DNA of 24,576 bases. It comes from Linderina pennispora (taxonomy: Eukaryota; Kickxellomycota; Kickxellomycetes; Kickxellales; Kickxellaceae). The stretch is from NCBI RefSeq assembly GCF_002104995.1, contig NW_024468404.1:1-24576 (forward strand), read 5' to 3'. Shown here one piece after another: positions 9,155-17,778 of this stretch (its first letter is position 1; each line of letters starts with the position of its first letter). The notes under the pieces are model-generated. The model did not search any database, had not been told where the DNA came from, and was given only the letters and a program-made list of their open reading frames with translations. The position numbers were made by a program, and so were the translations under genes.

Positions 9155-10315
9155 ATGGGCATTATTTCCGAGGTCACTAATACCGAGCTGCCAGTGACGT
9201 GGGAGCGTGCGTGCACAGGCAAGCACGTCCCGCTGCCGGCGCCAGGGACAAACTACTTTGACGCAGTGCGTGAATCAACTGCCCAGTTCATCAAGAGCAG
9301 CGGCCAGGCTCTGGTTACGGTCGATGAGGCAGCAGCAAAGACGTACGTCGACAGCTTCAATGTCGAAAAGTTTGACCAGTACGTCACTGAGGTCAATCAG
9401 TGGACACGCAAGCTGCCTCTCAAGTTTGACAACTTTGCACAGGAGCTGAACATGTTCTCCATCATTGACCTTTTGCAGATCGGGAGCGGATTCCGGCGCG
9501 ACCTGCACGCAGCGTGTGGCCGGGGGGCCTCCGACACCATCGTGTTTGGGTGTATTTCGCTCCATATCTCGCAAACCCCTGTTGACGCCAAGGGCCTGCA
9601 GGAACTGACCCTAGGTGATATCTCGCAGCACTTTGGCATCCCGCTGTTTGGTGATGAGAAGCCGATGCGGGAGGGCGTCACGGCCGTCACTGTCAGCGAG
9701 GCAAGCCCGGTGCGGCCGCTGGCTGAGATCATCCTGGGAATCCTGCAGGACACTGGACGCCGGCTGGAGCAGTTTGGGTTTGCGTCATTTGCCGACTTCA
9801 TTATCAAGATCTGTACCGAGCAGGCAACGGCGAAGCACCTGGTGGAGAAGCTTGTCAATGCCTTCCCGTCCCTGCGTGATGCTGCCGAGATCAACGGCAA
9901 GCCAGTCTACCTCTTCAAGAAGGCACAGCTGATTGCGTACGACGTGTTCCAGCGGTTCAAGGACTCGGAGAAGATCTTCAACTTCCCAGATATCGCCGAG
10001 ATGACCCTGTTTGCCGATAACGTGGTCCCTGCAATGGTGCAGAACCACGGCATGATGACGCCATGCGATGCGATCCAGAAGAAAATCGATAGCAGTGAGG
10101 AGCTGACACTTGAGGAAACCACGGCGATGCGAGCTGCCTCTATTGTCGCTGCGCAGCTTGTCGTTGACTACGCCAACAGCGCTGAGTGCAAGACAGCCCC
10201 TGGAAAATTCCCGATCAACCAGGCCACTCTGGACAACTTTTGGTGGAAGGAGGGCAAGGATCCTGAGCTTCGCAAGATCAACCGACTGGTGTGCAAAAAC
10301 ACTGTCTACTTCTGA
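9155..10315 (+). CDS. QNG1: Queuosine 5'-phosphate N-glycosylase/hydrolase (DUF2419, C9orf64 family)
   Basis: 386 residues. The family releases the queuine base from queuosine 5'-phosphate, derived from tRNA turnover or the environment. The base can then be inserted into tRNA position 34 by the eukaryotic tRNA-guanine transglycosylase. Seen here: GSGFR at residues 110-114, followed by the conserved CGRGASDT (121-128). Then come a LRPLAE-type helix (VRPLAEIILG), KPVYLFKKAQ (about 249-258) and MTLFADN (283-289), matching the family's TMFADYRVPQ region. The NRLVCKNTVYF terminus corresponds to the usual tail. Length and order match the whole family, with no frame break. S. cerevisiae lacks queuosine and this gene; S. 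pombe and many early fungi keep it. Its presence predicts Q34-modified tRNAs and a transglycosylase pair elsewhere in this genome. Confidence 0.9.
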   Translation: MGIISEVTNTELPVTWERACTGKHVPLPAPGTNYFDAVRESTAQFIKSSGQALVTVDEAAAKTYVDSFNVEKFDQYVTEVNQWTRKLPLKFDNFAQELNMFSIIDLLQIGSGFRRDLHAACGRGASDTIVFGCISLHISQTPVDAKGLQELTLGDISQHFGIPLFGDEKPMREGVTAVTVSEASPVRPLAEIILGILQDTGRRLEQFGFASFADFIIKICTEQATAKHLVEKLVNAFPSLRDAAEINGKPVYLFKKAQLIAYDVFQRFKDSEKIFNFPDIAEMTLFADNVVPAMVQNHGMMTPCDAIQKKIDSSEELTLEETTAMRAASIVAAQLVVDYANSAECKTAPGKFPINQATLDNFWWKEGKDPELRKINRLVCKNTVYF

Positions 10316-10404
10316 CACGGCTTTAAAATCATTTTGAAATAATTTATAGACACGAGTACAGCTAACTAGAAAAAGAGATGGATGACAGAATGGCGTGTGT
10401 GTGC

Positions 10405-12469
10405 TTAGGCCGGTGTGGTCGGCTCGGCGGCTGTGCGACGGGTCCAGGGGTGCTTGAATACGAAATGGATCGGGCGCCCATGGTCGCGCAGAATGTCGGC
10501 AACGGACTTGCCTTTTGTCTCAGGCATGAACAGCAATAGAACCGCAAATGCCAACATGTTCAGCACAGCAAAGGGCAAGAACAAGTAGTCATGGAGGCCC
10601 TTAGCCAGATGCGGAAACACCATGCCGATGGTAAAGATCATGGTCCAGTTCAGCGCACTGGCCATGCCACTCAGGGTGCCCAGGGCATAGTACGGTACCA
10701 TTTCAGATGCTGCCAACCACGGGATCGGGGCCATACCCAGTCCGTACACGATCTTGTAGGCAAACATGGCAACGACGGCCAGCATGCCAGTCCCTGTCGT
10801 TTGGCCAACGACGACAACCAGGCAGGAAATCGTCAGGCCGCCCGTACTCAGCAGCAGCAGACGGCGCCGCCCGAGCCTGTCGACCAGAAGCATGCTGAGG
10901 AACACGGCTACAATTCCTGTCGCTGCAATTCCAATGGTGACCAGCTGCGGCTTGTTTGGGATCTTTGCGAGCTGGTCGTGATTGAGCTTGAACACCTGCG
11001 TCAGGATCTCTGTCGAATAGAACACAATGCCTTTGGCGCCTGTCCATTGCTGGAATCCCATGAGGAACAGTGTACAGAACACAGAATGTGTGATGATGTC
11101 GGGTGTGCGTCCGCGCAGAATGTCCATGACTCCGAGTGACCTTGGAGTGTATGCCGACCTGGCCACCAGCGATGGCTCTGGCGATGCATCCATGTTGATC
11201 TTGGGCTTGTAACCTGATGGTTTTTCTGCAATGTTGACTGATGCCATGGACCTGTCTGCCGTGGGGACAAAGTCGGCCTGGGACACACGTGCAGGATCTC
11301 TGGCCAGGAGCATGTCGTTGAATTCGTCAGTGATATCATAGTTGGGCCGCAGGAATTGCAGCGCGTGCTCAGCCTCGGTCAGACGCCCATGGGACACAAG
11401 GAACTTTGGTGATTCGGGCAGCATGGGGAAGAGAATCACTTGGATCAAGGAGATGCCGCCGCTAAGACCGAACAGGATGCGCCATTTGGGTACTTGCACG
11501 AGGAATATGGCAATAAACTGTGAGAGGAAGATTCCAATCTCAACCGTAAGCTGCAACATTGTACCCAGCAGCCCGCGTGCCTTGACAGGTGCGCATTCGC
11601 TATTGTAGGTCGCAACAACCGTGCTGGCAACCCCGCTACAGCCGGGATTTTGATGGAAGGACAAGTGATGTCATTGCAATTAGTAAACTGCTCTCTGGAC
11701 AGTACCGGCATGAATGCAACATGTACCAGCTGCCTCTCTCACACATCAGTCACAGGGGAACCAAGCCTCCAAACCTACCATCCGATGCCCGAAACAAAGC
11801 GGCCAACGGCCAGCTGCGCGATAGTCGTGGATGTACTGAGGAGCAGAGCACCTGCGATGAAGAATATGTTGTTGACCAGCAGCACTGTTTTTCGTCCAAA
11901 TTTGTCTGCCGCGTGCCCAGCAACCAGAGATCCCACCAGCGCGCCCAGTGCCACAAGTCCAACAACCAACCCCCTACAGCTCCAAAGACAATTGATTGCT
12001 ACGTTAGCCACCGGTTTTTTTCTCTTCTGAAAACAATCCGGGCTATTAGGCCGAGCGGCCCCCCAAGTCGTGCCCAATTATACTCTACCATAGCGTTGAA
12101 CTCATCGGGAGGCAGGTGGGGAATCCGTTGGCAAACACTTGGGGACCCTCCAGACACTGCTCGATGATAGCCTCGGGGATGTTTGGTTCGCCCACACACC
12201 AGCCAAAGTTTAGCGCAGAAAGCGCCGCGGCAAAGGAGCTGGCCAGGACTCGCCGGTTGAAGCCGCTCTCGCGCGAGTCAGGGCCAGGAATGCTCGAAAG
12301 GCTCTGCGAGTCTGGGACATACAGGTTGATGCCCACACCCGATTCTACAAGCGGCGTACCAGGTCAATCAATAGAGTGCAGCCAATAAGGACAATGATCT
12401 CTCCTGCCAGGACATCACAAATATACATATTGATATATACATACCACAGTCTTGGATGGACTCCACCAT
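10405..12469 (-). CDS. MFS sugar transporter (HXT/GLUT type), four exons
   Basis: Exons read 12469-12445, 12344-12089, 11973-11779 and 11635-10405 on the minus strand. Together they form 1707 bases (568 residues) with no internal stop. Exon 1 encodes only MVESIQDC plus one base. Landmarks: the GEPNIPEAII first-helix region and QVFANGFPTCLPM loop (exon 2); AGHAADKFGRKT after helix 2-3 and AQLAVGRFVSGIG (exon 3); then GCGVASTVVATYNSECAPVKARG, PESPKF, QQWTG, DRLGRRRLL and PETKGKS in exon 4. These are the sugar-porter signatures, so proton-coupled or facilitative hexose uptake at the plasma membrane is expected; the exact sugar is not predictable. The usual Q-Q-[FL]-x-G-x-N of helix 7 reads QQWTGAK here, lacking the Asn, which may alter specificity. 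It converges on QNG1 with 89 bases between stops. Confidence 0.9.
11636..11778 (-). other. Intron 3 of the sugar transporter (143 bp, phase 2)
   Basis: Donor GTAGGT at 11778, acceptor GCTGTAG ending at 11636, branch-point-like ACTAAT near 11684-11679. Splicing completes a Cys and yields SGIGCGVASTVV across the junction, the well-conserved fourth helix of sugar porters. Confidence 0.85.
11974..12088 (-). other. Intron 2 of the sugar transporter (115 bp, phase 2)
   Basis: Donor GTAGAG at 12088, acceptor GCTGTAG ending at 11974, branch-point-like CTAAC at 12007-12003 (about 30 bases before the acceptor). Splicing completes the Trp of STLW and continues GLVVGLVALG, the expected second membrane helix. 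Confidence 0.85.
12345..12444 (-). other. Intron 1 of the sugar transporter (100 bp, phase 1)
   Basis: Donor GTATGT at 12444, acceptor CTTGTAG ending at 12345, with a TTGAY branch-point-like motif shortly upstream of the acceptor. Splicing joins the G after the TGT codon to AA, giving Glu and the frame of exon 2. Without it the protein has no ATG start: the first codons of exon 2 follow an in-frame stop at 12366-12364. Confidence 0.75.
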
Positions 12470-13934
12470 GACGAAATAAAAGATGGGAGAAAAGATGGAA
12501 TGGCAGGTAGGTATCGAAAAAAAAGTCGATGAAGGCAACAAAATAACAGAGGTGCAACTGCAGTAGATCAGAAAAGCTAGAGTAGTAATGACCAGTGCAC
12601 TCCTAAATGCTCGTCTGGAATCCAGGGCAATTGCTTTATATACAAGAGACCTCCTTTCCTCCAGTCCCCAAAACGCAGCACTCTTCCACCCTTTGTCATC
12701 TCTCAGCGCTAGGTCGGCATTTAGAAACACTTGAATAATTGGCTACTGCTCGCACTCCCCGAATCGCTGACACCCCTGCTAACCGACTTTTCGTCATCTC
12801 CAGTTTTGCGGCCAGATGAGAAAACGCAAGGACATGCAAAAATAGGAGGCCGCGACAAGGACCAATGACGCCAGCCTGCTTGCATGTAAACCGGCGAGCA
12901 TATATAAGCCGAGAAAAATCCCACCACCGACTGTGAACAGGGAAACTGTCCGACAATACGCGGCGCTTAGAATGTCTCATCTAGGTCCCTTATCCCTTTG
13001 GTGGCTGATCCAAAAATAAAGTAACTGCCGACCATTAGCAGGAGGAGCGACGACTGAGGACACGATTAGGGCGGCAGCGTGGGGATAGACGACGAATATT
13101 CAGCGCTTCTTGGGTGTCTCGGGTGATATCTCAGCTCAACGCTGAAAACTGCCCGGGAAAGAGAAAATGATTCCACTGAACAAGAGACGCCTCCAACGCA
13201 TTTAGTAGCACTTTGCTTTGCACCGCATATATACATCTTGGTAGGCAGGAAACAGTGTGCTAGCCGTGCGGCATGTAGGACGAGCCAATGGCCGAATATG
13301 CTAGGCAAGGTTAAAGATTTGTTCCGAGAGTGAAGCAATTACGGCTTTAATACAATCAATGTCGGTTGGTGACTGTCGGCTTATTAACATAGTATTGAAT
13401 ACACCACTAGGGTTATGCATGTTACTACTGGAGTGAGAAATGGTTAGAAGCAGCAGACGAGCTCATTTAGCAATATTGCTGACCACAATTTCTTTTCAAT
13501 GACATGTCTTGGAAAATATATGTTTGTATGCTCTAGTTCACGTATTGGCATTTTAAAGAACTGGATCCCCACGGATATTCTACTGGGTAGTATATGGCTA
13601 TATACAACTGGAACCATGGAAAGCGATATTGGTATATAATAAGAAAGTAGCACATGTTCAGGATTACAAGTAAGGTATATTAAAGCTGTGTAAATAGTGG
13701 TGGGCGCCGGGTGCACTCTTGTTTGTTCCCAAATGTTTGTCCGATATGCGTATGAAGCCAGCGATGGGTCTAGCCGCTGATCAACGATCAGCATCTGAGA
13801 AATTAGTAGTTCGCACCAGATCACCGGCATGGATTTTTCCCCAAGAGTCGCAGAAGGCACTTTTCCTCAGCCTTCACTCTTCACAGACCTGCCATTTACC
13901 AAATTCACACCCCCTCTGTTACCCTCGAGACACA
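12470..13934. other. Intergenic region upstream of transporter (-) and PDCD2 gene (+)
   Basis: About 1.46 kb without a recognisable gene. It must contain the promoters of the two divergent neighbours. TATA-like TATATAA motifs occur, for example near 12900-12907 on the + strand. Short open frames here show no familiar motifs, and no tRNA-like structure was seen. Confidence 0.45.
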
Positions 13935-15067
13935 ATGACTGTTACGCTGGGCTTTGCAGAGCCCGTGGACGAGGAGTTCCAGAGCGAGAGCTTTCCGAGC
14001 AAGATCGGCGGACAGCCGCGGTGGATCGACCCAGAGCACCCGCTGAACGTCTCGCAGGCAACATGTGACGAGTGCCAGAAGCCGATGGCGCTGCTAATGC
14101 AGCTGTACGCGCCCGAGGACGAGCCTGCCTCAGCATTCCACCGGATGATGTATGTATTTGTGTGCCGCACGGGCTCGTGCCATCGGGCGCCGGCATCACG
14201 GTGCATGCGGGTGTACCGGGCGCAGCTGCCTGAGGACAACGCAGTATACGAGGAGACAGGCGAGGATGTGGAGGACGATGATATCGTGTGGACAACAAAG
14301 AGCTCGGTGACCCCAGCAAAGCAGTGCGTGGTGTGCGGAATGGCGGGCACCAAGGCGTGCAGCAAGTGCCATGAGCGCATGTATTGTTCGCGCGACCACC
14401 AGCTGGCTGACTGGGAGGCAGGCCACCGCGCACAGTGCGGCAGCAGCGAGCAGGAGTCAGAGGACCATGTCCGCAAGCTGCGTAACCAGCGGTACCCGGA
14501 GCTGGTGATTGCGTCGGAAGAAGAGGAGTTCAGCGACGGGGAGGGCGATGACGCGACAGCGACAGCGACAGCGAGGATGACATTAAGCCCGAGGACGGCG
14601 CTGTGGTGCCGGTGACCGACGAGAAGGCAGTGGACTCGGAGGTTGACGTGGACAAGGCGTTTTTGGTGTTCCAGCGGCGCATCCAGCAGAACTCGGACCA
14701 GGTCATTCGCTATGCGCGCGCACCGGGCGGCGAGCCCGAGAAGCCGCTCTATGTCAGCGACGCTGGTATTCCGGAGGATGTTCCCGAGTGCGAGCTGTGC
14801 GGGGTGCAGCGCGAGTTTGAGTTCCAGATCATGCCGCAGATGCTGAACTTTTTGGGGCTCAAGGCTGACGACCCTCTGTCGATTGACTGGGGAACGCTCC
14901 TTGTGTATTCGTGCCCCAACAGCTGCGATGTGAAGGATGGGCAGTTTGCGCGCGAGGCCATCTACCGCCAGCAGTTTAGCTCTCAAGGCATTGGAGACAA
15001 GTACATGCGTGCCCTGCAAGGCGATGACTCGGGGTTCACGAAGCAGTTTGATGCGCTGGATATGTGA
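13935..15067 (+). CDS. PDCD2/Tsr4-like ribosome-assembly chaperone with MYND zinc finger, one 1-nt break near 14553
   Basis: About 377 residues when one missing base is allowed. PDCD2/Tsr4 proteins act as dedicated chaperones of ribosomal protein uS5 (Rps2) for 40S assembly. The N-terminal half has the GFAEP opening, IGGQPRW and CDECQKPMALLMQLYAP typical of the family. A complete MYND finger follows: C131, C134, C142, C145, C151, H155, H164, C168. The C-terminal PDCD2_C domain has VPECELCGVQREFEFQIMPQ and DWGTLLVYSCPNSC, and the protein ends DALDM. Between the two halves is an acidic linker whose DSDSDSEDD sequence comes from a GACAGC tandem repeat at 14555-14572. The frame slips by one base just before that repeat (14553-14554), so naive translation gives two fragments. 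Yeast Tsr4 lacks the MYND finger, so this copy is of the animal-like PDCD2 type. Confidence 0.9.
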
Positions 15068-17778
15068 GCGTAGTTTTCTTTTTCAGAGTTTGGAACACGG
15101 GTGCTGGTGATCGGCAAAATGATCTCATAGATCGGTGATTTATTACTCTAGGCAGATCAGCGGCAGGCGAAAATTTTTTGCTTGATAGCACCCCAGCCAA
15201 AAAAATGATTGAGATCGTGTTTCTGGCTCCGCAAGGGCAGGTCCAGCTCAGAACCCTCCTTGTCTTAGCTCTCTATCCATTCGCTGCTCTTTAGTTGTAT
15301 TTAATAGTCTCCGGTAAGGTACGCCATTTTGCAGGAGTTTCTGTGGACAATGTTTATGCTGATGACGTAAAACCCAGACGGGCGGACATTAATGGGAGAC
15401 GCGAGGTGTGAACCGCAAAGTGGCCGCCTTCCTTCACGGGGAGGCTGGACTGCGCGTACTTTCGCATGTTGAATGTCTGTAAATAAAATTCTGAAGCTAC
15501 CCGCATAGTCTGCACATGGGTTCGATAGGGGGTTTTTCTGGTATTGACAGATTTGCTAACACCGAGGTTTCTATTTAGGTAACGAGCATGGCCAAGTAGG
15601 CGTTGTATTTTCAAAATAAATGTGTTAATCAGCAGAGGAAATTTTATTTTTTGCTTGTGGCCATGTGGAGGAGCTTGCAGAGCACATGAAAGTGTCCAAG
15701 GGAGGAGACTGCATGTCTTTAGGGACCGCTGCTAAAGACGTCGTCTGGAATGCATGTGGGCAAGGCGCCTTGGCCGTTCTCGAAGCGAGCAAGATGGAGG
15801 TGTGAATATATAGCATGCACTAGCATGCCCCCTCCTGCCTTGCTCGTCGCATATTTCCGCTGGACTGTTTGTGCGCTGGAGAGCCTGGCTTTTTTCCCAT
15901 GGAGGTGCATCATGCAGCCTGTGAAAGTGCTTCCATCCTGCACCGAGGCAGCTCCTCCTATGCGAGGGACCCGTGAAGGGTACTCGGTACGTGTGGGAGA
16001 TCCACGCCAGACGGAGGCTCCGCAATGCCGAACCTACCGGTGGGACACAGGCCGTGGGTGGAAAAATTTGGTAATACTCACACGATCGCCCCGGCCCACT
16101 CGACCATAGTGCGCCAAAAAAGCAAGGAGCGGCATCTTGCTGGATGCGCTTGGCAGAACCACCTTCCTCTCCAGAGCGGAAAGATCTGCTGATTTCTGTT
16201 GGATAAGCAAGAAGCGACATGGGGATCCACCTGGTCTACAGCTTGACTACAAGGACATGGTTCGCTAGCGATTGGCACGAAGCCGTCTGGAGTATGAGCG
16301 GCGCTGCGGATTGCAGATTGGTACTGGGCGGGAGTTGCTTTTACGAGTCACCAAGGACCCCAGAACGGGGGTCACGCTGGTGCAGCGCGGTGGGAAAAAT
16401 CGGCAGTGGGCGGAGCCCTTTTTCCCAGGCAACAGCGACGCTTAGCGGGAATGCTGCAGCAGCCCCGCCAATGGCAGCAGCAGCGGGGAGAGATCTGCTA
16501 GGACGCAGGCGAAGGGCGGGCATCGATGGCAATCGATTGGCGTGCAGGATGCATGTGGTGCTGCACTTCGTGTTTTTTATTTTTCGCACTCGGTCAATGC
16601 TCGTCCTCCTCAGGCGGACGTGTCATCCAAAGGACGGAGCGGATATGGTGGGGTCGCGGGAAATGAAAAAGCAATATGTGCAGGATATGCACAGGCTGGG
16701 TGTTTCGAGAAAGGAGAAAGGAAAAATGTAGCGGAGGGAAGGCCGCCAGAGAAAAAAAAACCGGGTCGTGGCCGGGAGGACGCCAAACGACAGAAAGCTG
16801 GATTGCAGTTCCGTCGTCCAATTCTGCAGCCAATGGCCTCGACGAAACCTACATACATTAAGAAGCGCCAGGCTCAGAGCAGGCTGTGTGCGAAAAAGCA
16901 GAACGGGGTTTCCCTTCACACTGGACGAAGGCGCTCGGGCCAGGGTTTGGACAGCTCAGGACCTGCGAATCGGATTGCTACACCAGCAAACCGAAAGTGA
17001 ATGGGTGGCTCAGGGGTGCCGTGAGAATAAAAACAAGAGCCAGGTCCCCAAGGAGAGCACAAAGTGGGCAGGGCTTGTGAAAACACAAAAGCGCGAGAAC
17101 TTTTTGGCTCATGGTCGACGCAGCGAGCTGATGCGCCTGGTGATGGGGAGGATTGCCCCAAATTCAGGCATAAACCGGGCGACAAGAGGGAGAAGAAAAA
17201 AAAGGGCCGACATGGCCAAGAAGGACGAACAAAAAGTACTTTAAATGGGCACTCTCCCAGCAGCAAGCCTGAGAGATTTCGTTTTTACCTCTTGGACTCC
17301 CTTTTCTTCTACAGACCTTTCGTACCTTTTTTGCCGCATTTATTTCAACGCGCTTTTTTGCACTTTTCCCAGAGGAGGTTTTATAGAAACAGCCTTTCCC
17401 AGATACTGAACAGTCCGACTAGTCCTTTTTCTTTCCTGCCCGTAGACATTGTAAGGTTCAGCGTGTAGATGAGCAAGCGGTGCAGTATCAATTTCTGGCT
17501 TGCACCCCGCCCACCCCACTAGACGCAAAGAACACAGCAAGACATCTGCGGCTCTTGTTTGTTATCCTCTATCTTTTTACAGTATTATTTCACCTATCCT
17601 CTCTATTTTTTCCCGCGCCAGCCCTTTATTTTTCCATAGTGGGAACTTTTTTATATCCGTTTATCACACGCCACAGCTCACCCATCTCCGTATTTTCTTC
17701 CGTCAGCAGAAAGACGAGCAGAGGAGTATTTCTAACGCACAGGCACATTATATTTTTGCCACTCATAAAAACGACAGA
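15068..17778. other. Long non-coding stretch / extended upstream region of the CSL gene
   Basis: About 2.7 kb with no recognisable gene. Open frames up to about 160 codons occur but have no motifs and random-looking composition. The last 1.1 kb is strongly asymmetric: the + strand is purine-rich from about 16660 to 17250 (including A runs of 7-9) and turns pyrimidine-rich from about 17275 to 17770. GTGGGAA heptamers, the consensus core for CSL proteins, occur at 16390-16396 and 17639-17645. The latter is about 130 bases upstream of the CSL start codon. Confidence 0.45.

Noticed and set aside
11636-12444. Frame changes in the sugar transporter read as sequence errors
   Set aside because: 100-143 bases of non-matching sequence separate the conserved parts, and each gap is bounded by GT and AG with frame-perfect junctions, so they are introns.
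13919-15019. 366-codon open frame on the minus strand
   Set aside because: It is antisense to the PDCD2 gene, whose zinc finger and C-terminal domain are clear. The opposite frame stays open because of the GC-rich codons.
15518-15528. tRNA B-box-like GGTTCGATAGG
   Set aside because: It lacks the terminal CC of the B box, and no A box or cloverleaf arms could be paired around it.
15732-16220. 162-codon open frame on the minus strand
   Set aside because: No recognisable motif, irregular composition and no neighbour logic; it lies in a long GC-rich non-coding stretch where such frames arise by chance.
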